The notes under the pieces are model-generated. The model worked only from the letters and a program-made list of their open reading frames with translations. It was not told the DNA's origin and ran no database searches. Shown in pieces: positions 1-5,786 of a stretch of 6,780 nucleotides of DNA; position 1 is the first letter of the stretch; each line of letters begins with the position of its first letter. This DNA is from an uncultured Eubacteriales bacterium (GTDB lineage Bacteria > Bacillota > Clostridia > Oscillospirales > Oscillospiraceae), in assembly GCA_902475455.1 (NCBI GenBank), contig CABRZO010000135.1:1-6780 (forward strand), read 5' to 3'. The translations under genes and the position numbers were made by a program.

Positions 1-1003
1 CTGTGACCTGAGCTATCTGGACGGCAAGGTCATCGCCGTCATCGGCTACGGCTCCCAGGGCCACGCCCACGCCATGAACCTGCGGGACTCCGGCTGCAAC
101 GTCATCATCGGCCTGCGCCCCGGCAAGAGCTGGGACAAGGCCACCAAGGACGGCTTTGAGGTCTACACCGTGGCTGAGGCCGCCAAGAAGGCCGACATCG
201 TCATGATGCTGGTCAACGACGAGCGGGCCGCCGACATCTATCGGGAGTCCGTGGCCCCCAACCTGGAGGCCGGCAACGCCCTGGCCTTTGCCCACGGCTT
301 CAACATCCGCTATAAGCAGATCGTGCCTCCCGCCGACGTGGACGTGTTCATGGCTGCCCCCAAGGGCCCCGGCCACACCGTCCGCGGCCAGTACGTCATC
401 GGCCAGGGCGTGCCCTGCCTGGTGGCCGTGGAGCAGGACGCCACCGGCAACTGCAAGAACATCGCTCTGGCTTACATCGCCGGCATCGGCGGCGCCCGGG
501 CCGGTATCATGGAGACCACCATGGACATCGAGACTGAGACCGACCTGTTCGGCGAGCAGACCGTCCTCTGCGGCGGCCTGGTGGACCTGATGCAGTGCGG
601 CTTCGAGGTGCTCTGCGAGGCGGGCTACGCCCCTGAGAACGCCTATTTTGAGGTGTGCCATGAGGTGAAGCTCATCGTCGACCTGATCAACAAGGGCGGC
701 GTGGCGGCCATGAACTACTCCATCTCCGACACCGCCGAGTATGGCGAGTATGTCTCCGGCCCCCGGGTCATCGACCACGAGCAGGTCAAGGCCAACATGC
801 GGGCGGTGCTCTCCGACATCCAGGACGGCTCCTTCGCCGGCCGCTGGATCGCCGAGAACAAGAACGGCCGCACCTTCTTCAACTCCAAGCGGGCCATGCT
901 GGCCAAGCACCCCCTGGAGACCGTGGGCGCCTATCTGCGGGACAACATGCTCTGGAAGAACAACGGCACCGGCGACGCCGACCTGGACGCCGCTTCCAAG
1001 TAA
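1..1003 (+). CDS. ilvC: Ketol-acid reductoisomerase (NADP+), 5' end outside window
   Basis: IlvC rearranges and reduces acetolactate (or acetohydroxybutyrate) to the dihydroxy acid, step two of valine/isoleucine synthesis, using NADPH and Mg2+ in the cytosol. The window opens in the gene; codons begin at base 2 and 333 residues are visible, so about 9-12 N-terminal residues are missing. Seen in order (visible numbering): the Rossmann motif GYGSQG at 15-20; an Arg/Ser-containing loop (LRPGKS, 38-43) of the NADPH-preferring type; the FAHGFNI segment with the conserved His 98; ETDLFGEQ with metal-binding Asp 181 and Glu 185; the second metal pair Glu 217 and Glu 221; and NYSISDTAEYG with substrate-contacting Ser 240. 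The length fits the short, class I form. The gene ends in TAA, followed 28 bases later by a hairpin, and ilvD follows on the same strand. The identification is firm; residue roles come from family knowledge. Confidence 0.97.
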   Translation, partial: CDLSYLDGKVIAVIGYGSQGHAHAMNLRDSGCNVIIGLRPGKSWDKATKDGFEVYTVAEAAKKADIVMMLVNDERAADIYRESVAPNLEAGNALAFAHGFNIRYKQIVPPADVDVFMAAPKGPGHTVRGQYVIGQGVPCLVAVEQDATGNCKNIALAYIAGIGGARAGIMETTMDIETETDLFGEQTVLCGGLVDLMQCGFEVLCEAGYAPENAYFEVCHEVKLIVDLINKGGVAAMNYSISDTAEYGEYVSGPRVIDHEQVKANMRAVLSDIQDGSFAGRWIAENKNGRTFFNSKRAMLAKHPLETVGAYLRDNMLWKNNGTGDADLDAASK

Positions 1004-1031
1004 GCGCCTCCCTTTCAGCACAAAACTTCAG

Positions 1032-1065
1032 CCGGCGGGCGGGCTCAGCCCGTCCGCCGGTTTTC
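1032..1065 (+). terminator. Intrinsic terminator-like hairpin after ilvC
   Basis: A 12-bp stem pairs 1032-1043 with 1049-1060 (one G-U pair, otherwise complementary) around a 5-nt loop (CTCAG) and is followed by TTTTC. The stem is very GC-rich but the T run is short, so termination may be partial. That would allow some ilvC transcripts to continue into ilvD. Confidence 0.7.
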
Positions 1066-1079
1066 ACTCCCGGAGCCGG

Positions 1080-1110
1080 AGGCGAGGGCCGTTTTTAACG
1101 GCCCTCGCCT
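1080..1110. repeat. Perfect 14-bp inverted repeat between ilvC and ilvD
   Basis: Bases 1080-1093 are the exact reverse complement of 1097-1110, with a TTT loop. The transcript would form a very stable hairpin. No T tract follows on either strand, so it is not a standard intrinsic terminator. It lies 47 nt upstream of the ilvD start, and 31 nt upstream of its ribosome binding site. A role in RNA stability, processing or read-through control is possible but unproven. Confidence 0.75.
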
Positions 1111-1157
1111 CTGCCCCCGCAATTCCCAAAATTTACTGTATGGAGGTATCATCATCT

Positions 1158-2825
1158 ATGCTTTCCGATAACGTCACCAAGGGCGTGGACCGCGCCCCGA
1201 ACCGTTCTCTCTTCGCCGCCCTGGGTCTGACCCGGGAAGAGCAGCAGCGCCCCCTGGTGGGCATTGTCTGCTCCAAAAATGAGATTGTCCCCGGCCACAT
1301 CAACCTGGACAAGATCGCCGAGGCCGTCAAGGCCGGCGTCCGGATGGCCGGCGGCACCCCCATTGAATTCCCCGCCATCGCCGTCTGCGACGGCATCGCC
1401 ATGGGCCACATCGGCATGAAATACTCCCTGGTAACCCGGGACCTGATCGCCGACTCCACCGAGTGCATGGCCATCGCCCATCAGTTTGACGCCCTGGTCA
1501 TGATCCCCAACTGCGACAAGAACGTGCCCGGCCTGCTGATGGCCGCCGCCCGGATCAATGTGCCCACCATCTTCGTCTCCGGCGGCCCCATGCTGGCGGG
1601 CCACCTGAGCAGCGGCAAGCGCACCTGCCTCAGCGATATGTTCGAGGCGGTGGGCGCCTACCACGCCGGCACCCTGGACGAGGAGGGTGTGGAGGAGTAC
1701 ATTGAGAACGCCTGCCCCTCCTGCGGCAGCTGCTCCGGCATGTACACCGCCAACTCCATGAACTGCCTCACCGAGGCCATCGGCATGGGGCTGCGGGGCA
1801 ACGGCACCATTCCCGCCCCTTACTCCGCCCGGATCCGGCTGGCCAAGCAGGCGGGTATGCAGGTGATGGAGCTGCTGCGGCAGAACATCCGGCCCCGGGA
1901 CATCATGACCGCCGAGGCCTTCCACAACGCCGAGATCATCGACATGGCCCTGGGCTGCTCCACCAACACCATGCTCCACCTGCCCGCCATCGCCCACGAG
2001 TGCGGGGTGGAGATTGACCTGCACATGGTCAACGAGGCCAACGCCAAGACCCCCAACCTGTGCCACCTGGCCCCTGCCGGCCCCACCTTTATGGAGGACC
2101 TGGACCGGGCTGGCGGCGTCTACGCCGTCATGAAGGAGCTGGCAGACGCGGGCCTCATCCGCACCGACCTGATCACTTGCACCGGCAAAACCGTGGGCGA
2201 AAATATTGCCGGCGCCGTCAACCGGGACCCGGAGACCATCCGGCCCATCGACAACCCCTACATGGCCACCGGCGGCATCGCCGTCCTCTTCGGCAACCTG
2301 GCCCCCAACGGCTGCGTGGTGAAGCAGTCCGCCGTGGCTCCCGAGATGATGCGCCACTCCGGCCCCGCCCGGGTCTTTAACTCCGAGGAGGAGGCCATCG
2401 CCGTCATCTACGCCGGAGGCATCAAGCCCGGCGACGTGGTGGTCATCCGCTATGAGGGCCCCAAGGGCGGCCCCGGCATGCGGGAGATGCTCAACCCCAC
2501 CTCCGCCATCTGCGGCATGGGCCTGGGAGAGAGCGTGGCATTGATCACCGACGGCCGCTTCTCCGGCGCCACCCGAGGCGCCGCCATCGGCCATGTCTCT
2601 CCGGAGGCCGCCGCCGGTGGCCCCATCGGCCTGGTGGAGGAGGGTGACACCATCTCCATCGACATCCCCGCCCACTCCGTCACTCTGGAGGTCAGCGAGG
2701 AAGAGCTGGAGCGCCGCCGGGCCAACCTGGTGATGCCCGAGCCCAAGGTCAAGACCGGCTATCTGGCCCGCTACGCCAGCCTGGTCACCTCCGCCGATAA
2801 GGGCGCCATCCTCAAGACCCTGTAA
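1158..2825 (+). CDS. ilvD: Dihydroxy-acid dehydratase
   Basis: IlvD dehydrates 2,3-dihydroxy-3-methyl acids to 2-keto acids, step three of valine/isoleucine synthesis; it is a cytosolic iron-sulfur enzyme. The product is 555 residues, the normal length. The start is the ATG at 1158, because the protein then opens MLSDNVTKGVDRAPNRSL as in clostridial relatives and GGAGG sits at 1142-1146. The same frame is open far upstream into ilvC, but that is antisense-like coincidence. Motifs: NCDKNVPG at 118-125 with cluster ligand Cys 119 and metal-site Asp/Lys; CPSCGSCSGM at 186-195 with Cys 192 as the second ligand; and LITDGRFSGATRG at 462-474 with the presumed catalytic Ser 469. Near residues 43-45 the protein reads PGH, as in E. 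coli IlvD, where the plant/mycobacterial [2Fe-2S] enzymes have a third Cys. An oxygen-sensitive cluster is therefore inferred. It follows ilvC and a good terminator follows it. Confidence 0.97.
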   Translation: MLSDNVTKGVDRAPNRSLFAALGLTREEQQRPLVGIVCSKNEIVPGHINLDKIAEAVKAGVRMAGGTPIEFPAIAVCDGIAMGHIGMKYSLVTRDLIADSTECMAIAHQFDALVMIPNCDKNVPGLLMAAARINVPTIFVSGGPMLAGHLSSGKRTCLSDMFEAVGAYHAGTLDEEGVEEYIENACPSCGSCSGMYTANSMNCLTEAIGMGLRGNGTIPAPYSARIRLAKQAGMQVMELLRQNIRPRDIMTAEAFHNAEIIDMALGCSTNTMLHLPAIAHECGVEIDLHMVNEANAKTPNLCHLAPAGPTFMEDLDRAGGVYAVMKELADAGLIRTDLITCTGKTVGENIAGAVNRDPETIRPIDNPYMATGGIAVLFGNLAPNGCVVKQSAVAPEMMRHSGPARVFNSEEEAIAVIYAGGIKPGDVVVIRYEGPKGGPGMREMLNPTSAICGMGLGESVALITDGRFSGATRGAAIGHVSPEAAAGGPIGLVEEGDTISIDIPAHSVTLEVSEEELERRRANLVMPEPKVKTGYLARYASLVTSADKGAILKTL

Positions 2826-2856
2826 TTCCGCCCCTTTGGGCCGAAAACCGACAAAA

Positions 2857-2895
2857 AAGGGCCGGAACACCCTGAGTTCCGGCCCTTGCTTTTTC
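2857..2895 (+). terminator. Intrinsic terminator after ilvD
   Basis: A perfect 12-bp stem pairs 2857-2868 with 2876-2887 around a 7-nt loop (ACCCTGA), followed by GCTTTTT. It begins 32 nt after the ilvD stop. A run of six A precedes and joins the stem, so it might also work weakly on the opposite strand, although no gene ends there on that strand. Confidence 0.92.
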
Positions 2896-2914
2896 CTCTT
2901 TGTGGATTTACAAT
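2886..2914 (+). promoter_or_regulatory. Candidate promoter of the HD-domain gene
   Basis: TTGCTT (2886-2891), a 17-nt spacer and TACAAT (2909-2914) form a plausible sigma-A promoter, with a weak -35 that overlaps the tail of the ilvD terminator. A second -10-like TATGAT lies at 2922-2927. It would start the RNA almost at the ribosome binding site (2934-2939), so it is less likely. Confidence 0.45.
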
Positions 2915-2948
2915 AGTAGTGTATGATTTGGTTAGGAGGGATTGCCCC

Positions 2949-3653
2949 ATGGCGGACCGCCGTCCCATGCTGGAACTGCTGCAGGCAGGCAACTGGCAGG
3001 CATATGAACCGGAGTTTCAGCGGCTGCGGGATTGGGAATTTTATCCTCTGCTGCTGCAGACCCTGGAACAGCTGGACCACAGCGTGCTCTTCGTGAGTAA
3101 GATGCACGGCCTGGGCCACATTGAGCGCACCATCCTCCAGGGGGGCTTCTGCGCCATGGAGGAGGGGCTGGACCAGCCTGACACCGAGCTATTGCTGCTG
3201 GCCTGCTCCTATCACGATGTGGGCCGCCAGAACGACTGGGTGGACGACCTCCACGGCCATCGCTCCGCCCAGCGGATCGGGGACATCACCGGCCGCACCG
3301 GAGAGGATTTGAAACTGCTCCAGGGGGCGGTGGATGCCCACTCCCGCCGGGAGAACGTGCTGCGCGCCACGGTGGAGGGCTATGCCCCGGCGGATCTGGA
3401 CCGGGCTATCCTGCTGGCCCAGCTCCTAAAGGACGCCGACGGCCTGGACCGGGTGCGCATCGGGGATCTGGATCCCTCCTATCTGCGAAAGGAATCCAGC
3501 CGCCGCCGGGCGGAGCTGGCGCTGGAAGTTTTCCGGCGCTACCAGGCCGGCATCGGCATGCCTCAGGAGCCCTTTTTCACCCAGGAACAGGTCAACTTCT
3601 TCCGCCGGCACAAAAATGACCCCACTCCGCCGCCACCCCCGTCCCAAGGTTAA
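2949..3653 (+). CDS. HD-domain metal-dependent phosphohydrolase, substrate unknown
   Basis: This 234-residue cytosolic protein carries the HD superfamily metal-binding pattern. The pattern consists of His 57 (in HGLGHIER), the His 89-Asp 90 pair (CSYHDVGR), His 104 in a HGHRSA segment, His 131 (DAHS) and Asp 164 (LKDADGLDRVR). Such enzymes hydrolyse phosphomonoesters, phosphodiesters or nucleotides; nothing here tells which. The first 45 residues look helical and precede the domain. The last 12 residues include five consecutive prolines and are probably unstructured. The ATG at 2949 is chosen because AGGAGG sits at 2934-2939, 9 nt upstream. The open frame extends back to 2886, but that part overlaps the terminator and promoter. 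No strong terminator follows, and the small membrane protein gene begins 81 nt later, so the two may be co-transcribed. No link to the ilv genes is evident. Confidence 0.88.
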   Translation: MADRRPMLELLQAGNWQAYEPEFQRLRDWEFYPLLLQTLEQLDHSVLFVSKMHGLGHIERTILQGGFCAMEEGLDQPDTELLLLACSYHDVGRQNDWVDDLHGHRSAQRIGDITGRTGEDLKLLQGAVDAHSRRENVLRATVEGYAPADLDRAILLAQLLKDADGLDRVRIGDLDPSYLRKESSRRRAELALEVFRRYQAGIGMPQEPFFTQEQVNFFRRHKNDPTPPPPPSQG

Positions 3654-3734
3654 AATTTGCAAAAAACCTTGCAATTCCAATAAAAAGCGAGTAAACTGCT
3701 CTATACAGCAGGAACGTTTGAAGGAGGATCCACT

Positions 3735-3914
3735 ATGAAGAAATTCACGCTCCGCACGTTTACCCAGATCTTGACCGCCTGTGTGGCCATTGCGGCCCTG
3801 TTCTGCGCCATTGTGGGCATGCTGGACTATCTGGGTGAGCTCACCAACCGGAAGAAGCACTATACCGAGTTCCCCCCGGAGTACGACGATTACGCGGACT
3901 GGGATGTGGACTGA
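3735..3914 (+). CDS. Small single-span membrane protein, 59 residues, function unknown
   Basis: The ATG at 3735 has an excellent ribosome binding site (AAGGAGG, 3721-3727, 7-nt spacing) and the frame runs 59 codons to TGA. The N-terminus (MKKFTLRTFTQ) is positively charged. Residues 11-30 form one hydrophobic helix rich in Ala, Val, Ile and Cys. A short KK-containing turn at 40-41 follows, and then an acidic, aromatic tail (residues 45-59, with five Asp, two Glu, three Tyr/Trp). I expect an inner-membrane protein; orientation is uncertain because positive charge flanks the helix on both sides. The helix has no lipobox or typical signal peptidase site. It sits after the HD gene and before a two-way terminator. 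I do not recognise the family. Evidence that it is real: the ribosome binding site, the terminator just after the stop, and a protein-like composition. Confidence 0.75.
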   Translation: MKKFTLRTFTQILTACVAIAALFCAIVGMLDYLGELTNRKKHYTEFPPEYDDYADWDVD

Positions 3915-3934
3915 TTTCCCACATACTTGTTGAC

Positions 3935-3980
3935 AAAAAACAGGTGTCGGGTGAACAACCTGACACCTGCTCTTTTTTCT
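3935..3980. terminator. Two-way terminator between the small membrane gene and the sirtuin gene
   Basis: An 11-bp stem (3941-3951 with 3959-3969, one G-U pair) has a 7-nt loop. On the + strand it is followed by CTCTTTTTT, and on the - strand by TTTTTT (the A run at 3935-3940). It therefore ends both the small membrane protein transcript and the convergent sirtuin transcript. Confidence 0.88.
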
Positions 3981-3984
3981 GTCC

Positions 3985-4710
3985 TTAGGAAACCCGGATC
4001 TGCTCCAGCACCCGGCCCACCTTGTCATGAATCACCAGATTGGCCATCTGGTCCGCGGAGGTGGGCTGCAAATTGATCAGCGCCAGCTTGTCCCCCTGGT
4101 AGTAGCGGATGAGTCCCGCGGCGGGATACACCACCAAAGACGTGCCCGCCACAATCAGCATATCCGCCCGGCGGATGGCCTCCACGGCGCCGTTGATGGT
4201 GTCCTCATCCAGGCACTCCTCATAGAGCACCACATCGGGCTTGATAATACCCCCGCAATCGCACCTGGGCACCCCCTGGGTGGCCATGACCTCCTCCAGA
4301 GAATAGAATTTGCCGCACCGGGTGCAATGGTTTCGGTTCACCGCCCCGTGGAGCTCATAGACCGTCTTGCTGCCCGCCTTTTGGTGCAGCCCGTCGATGT
4401 TCTGGGTCACCACCGCCGACAGCTTCCCCGCCGCCTCCAGCTCTGCCAGCTTCAAATGGGCGGCGTTGGGCCGGGCATCGGGAAATAGCATCTTCTGCCG
4501 ATAAAACCGGAAAAACTCCTGGGGCTTCTGCTCAAAATAGCTGTGGCTCAGAATGGTCTCCGGAGGCTCGTCATAGCTCTGGTGGTACAGTCCGTCCACG
4601 CTCCTAAAATCTGGTATGCCGCTCTCAGTGCTCACACCCGCCCCGCCAAAAAACACAATGCGCCGGGACGCATCCACCCAACGCTGCAAGGTCGCCAACT
4701 GTCCTTCCAC
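3985..4710 (-). CDS. Sir2-family NAD-dependent protein deacylase (sirtuin)
   Basis: Sirtuins remove acetyl (and often other acyl) groups from protein lysines, consuming NAD and releasing nicotinamide and O-acetyl-ADP-ribose; acetyl-CoA synthetase is a frequent bacterial target. With the GTG start at 4710 the protein has 241 residues, a normal single-domain length. Motifs: GAGVSTESGIPDFRS at 23-37 (NAD binding); TQNIDGLH at 102-109; catalytic His 121 in ELHGAVN; four zinc-binding Cys at 129, 132, 150 and 152 (CTRC and CDC); KPDVVLYEE at 157-165 (substrate groove); and GTSLVVYPA at 189-197 (NAD). The GTG is preferred over an in-frame ATG at 4770 because AAGGAGGAG lies 9 nt upstream of it and the extra 20 residues resemble no sirtuin start. 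The gene is alone on its strand and diverges from the tandem-TetR regulator. Often called cobB/srtN in other bacteria; substrate here unknown. Confidence 0.95.
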   Translation of the reverse strand: MEGQLATLQRWVDASRRIVFFGGAGVSTESGIPDFRSVDGLYHQSYDEPPETILSHSYFEQKPQEFFRFYRQKMLFPDARPNAAHLKLAELEAAGKLSAVVTQNIDGLHQKAGSKTVYELHGAVNRNHCTRCGKFYSLEEVMATQGVPRCDCGGIIKPDVVLYEECLDEDTINGAVEAIRRADMLIVAGTSLVVYPAAGLIRYYQGDKLALINLQPTSADQMANLVIHDKVGRVLEQIRVS

Positions 4711-4719
4711 GGCAAACGC

Positions 4720-4728
4720 CTCCTCCTT
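4720..4728 (-). promoter_or_regulatory. Ribosome binding site that fixes the sirtuin GTG start
   Basis: On the - strand this reads AAGGAGGAG, 9 nt before GTG at 4710. It lies inside the longer open frame from 4770 and argues that translation starts at the GTG. Confidence 0.8.
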
Positions 4729-4742
4729 TTTTTGATCAGCAT

Positions 4743-4770
4743 ACCATAAAAATGAACATTTTTCTAGCAA
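4743..4770 (-). promoter_or_regulatory. Candidate sirtuin promoter
   Basis: On the - strand TTGCTA (4770-4765), 16 nt, then TATGGT (4748-4743) resembles a weak sigma-A promoter. It would start RNA near 4736, downstream of the ATG at 4770, which agrees with use of the GTG start. Each element matches the consensus at only four of six bases. Confidence 0.35.
4748..4763. repeat. 16-bp palindrome in the sirtuin/TetR divergent region, candidate operator
   Basis: AAAAATG, a 2-nt centre AA, then CATTTTT: perfect 7-bp arms. It falls within the candidate sirtuin promoter and about 100 bp upstream of the TetR-family gene. TetR-family regulators usually bind short palindromes beside their own gene, so this is a candidate site. 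The arms are A/T-rich, which raises the chance of coincidence. Confidence 0.4.
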
Positions 4771-4794
4771 ATGGCGAGAAAAATCCTTTTTTAT

Positions 4795-4829
4795 TTGACA
4801 CCATTACCCCTTTGTGGTTTACTTATAAT
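4795..4829 (+). promoter_or_regulatory. Candidate promoter of the tandem-TetR gene
   Basis: A perfect TTGACA (4795-4800) is followed after 17 nt by TTTACT (4818-4823), a weak -10. A perfect TATAAT lies at 4824-4829 but is 23 nt from TTGACA, too far for normal sigma-A use. Either element could serve; RNA would start around 4830-4836, ahead of the ribosome binding site at 4848-4854. Confidence 0.5.
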
Positions 4830-4863
4830 AGTAGTAGTTCAACCCAGAAAGGAGCCCGTCCCC

Positions 4864-5727
4864 ATGAATAATGAACGCAGGAAAGCGGGCCTGAAAGCCA
4901 AGATCGAAGCTGCTGCCACAGCAGTTTTTTTGCGCAAAGGCTATTCCGAAACCAAGATTATCGATATCGCCAACGAAGCACATATCTCCCCCTCCACCAT
5001 CTACCTCTATTTTGACGGCAAAAAGCAGCTCTTTAACGCCCTGAATATTCCGGAGGTAGCCCGGATGCGCCCCGAGTTTGACCGGCGCCGGGAGGAGATT
5101 ACCCGGGTGGCCCTGCGGCTGTTCGGTGAGCGGGGCTTTGAGGACACCACCATGGATGACATCGCCCGGGAGATCGGGTTCTCCAAGGCCGCCCTCTATC
5201 AGTACTGTTCCAGCAAGGAGGACTTGTTCTTCCAGGTGCTCCAGCTCTACACCCACGCCATTCCCCCGGAGGAGGCGGTGGCCGGCGCCAACTGCGCCGA
5301 CTGGCGTCAGGCGGTCCATAACGTGGCGGAGAGCTATATGGCCATCTCCCGGGATTCCGACCGGGCGGCTTTTCTGGGCAGCGTGATTCGGGACTCCCAC
5401 AAGTTCCCGGAATTTGGCGAGGCCTACTATGAGAAGAGCTTCTGTACCGCCCGCAAGAATTTCTCTGAGTTCCTGACCCGGCTTCAGCAGCAGGGCACCA
5501 TTCGGGCGGATCTGGATGTAAAGGTGGCGGTCACCGCCTTCTTTGGCTCCCTGACCTCCTACACCATTCTGTTCGACACCATCAAAGGAATTCCCAGAGA
5601 TGTGGAGGAGTCTGCCTTTATCCACACCACTGCGGATATCTTTATCCGAGGCATCGAGACCGAACACCAGGCCCCCGCTGACCAGCCGGAATTTACTGAA
5701 CCGGACCCGGACACTACTCAGCAATAA
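4864..5727 (+). CDS. TetR-family regulator with two tandem N-terminal HTH domains
   Basis: The product is a cytosolic DNA-binding regulator of 287 residues; ordinary TetR proteins have about 190-220. The extra length is a second DNA-binding domain. HTH 1 spans about 10-57 (GYSETKIIDIANEAHISPST, then IYLYF and KKQLF). HTH 2 spans about 75-122 (GFEDTTMDDIAREIGFSKAA, then LYQYC and SKEDLF). Matching Gly and Tyr residues are exactly 65 residues apart (26/91, 47/112). Residues 125-265 form a helical ligand-binding/dimerisation part, and 266-287 are a Pro/Glu/Asp/Gln-rich tail. The ATG at 4864 is supported by AAAGGAG 9 nt upstream; the open frame back to 4771 overlaps the promoter. HTH 1 has lower GC than HTH 2 (about 48% against 63% by hand count). 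In HTH 2 the usual YxYF reads YQYC. It diverges from the sirtuin gene and converges on bioY. Ligand and targets are unknown; self-regulation is likely by family habit. Confidence 0.93.
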   Translation: MNNERRKAGLKAKIEAAATAVFLRKGYSETKIIDIANEAHISPSTIYLYFDGKKQLFNALNIPEVARMRPEFDRRREEITRVALRLFGERGFEDTTMDDIAREIGFSKAALYQYCSSKEDLFFQVLQLYTHAIPPEEAVAGANCADWRQAVHNVAESYMAISRDSDRAAFLGSVIRDSHKFPEFGEAYYEKSFCTARKNFSEFLTRLQQQGTIRADLDVKVAVTAFFGSLTSYTILFDTIKGIPRDVEESAFIHTTADIFIRGIETEHQAPADQPEFTEPDPDTTQQ

Positions 5728-5740
5728 ACAACGACAGAGA

Positions 5741-5777
5741 ACCCCCGCCGGACCAGCAGTCCGGCGGGGGTATTTTT
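5741..5777 (+). terminator. Intrinsic terminator after the TetR-family gene
   Basis: A perfect 12-bp GC-rich stem (5741-5752 with 5760-5771), 7-nt loop CCAGCAG, then ATTTTT. It begins 13 nt after the regulator's stop and 16 nt beyond the end of convergent bioY. On the - strand the sequence after the stem is only moderately T-rich, so it may also end bioY transcripts, but less strongly. Confidence 0.9.
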
Positions 5778-5786
5778 CAACTTCTG

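Noticed and set aside
741..1157. Upstream in-frame extension of ilvD into ilvC
   Set aside because: The added residues are a shifted reading of ilvC with no similarity to IlvD; the ATG at 1158 has a ribosome binding site and the right N-terminus.
1004..1157. T-box riboswitch or leader peptide controlling ilvD
   Set aside because: No T-box core sequence, no specifier-loop architecture and no short frame rich in Ile/Val/Leu codons is seen.
2905..2914. BirA-like half-site (GATTTACAAT) before the HD gene
   Set aside because: There is no mirrored second arm at the required distance and no biotin gene follows.
1152..3119. Long (655-residue) open frame on the - strand opposite ilvD
   Set aside because: It lies antisense to a certain gene; the translation is rich in Gly, His, Val and Asp with no domain, typical of a GC-rich shadow frame, and it runs through a terminator and promoter.
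3657..3674. Inverted repeat TTGCAA...TTGCAA after the HD gene as terminator
   Set aside because: Only six weak base pairs and no T tract; not enough for termination.
4711..4770. ATG at 4770 as sirtuin start
   Set aside because: The ribosome binding site at 4720-4728 lies within this extension and serves the GTG at 4710; the added 20 residues are not sirtuin-like.
4771..4863. N-terminal hydrophobic extension of the TetR-family protein
   Set aside because: It would translate the promoter region; AAAGGAG at 4848-4854 supports ATG 4864.
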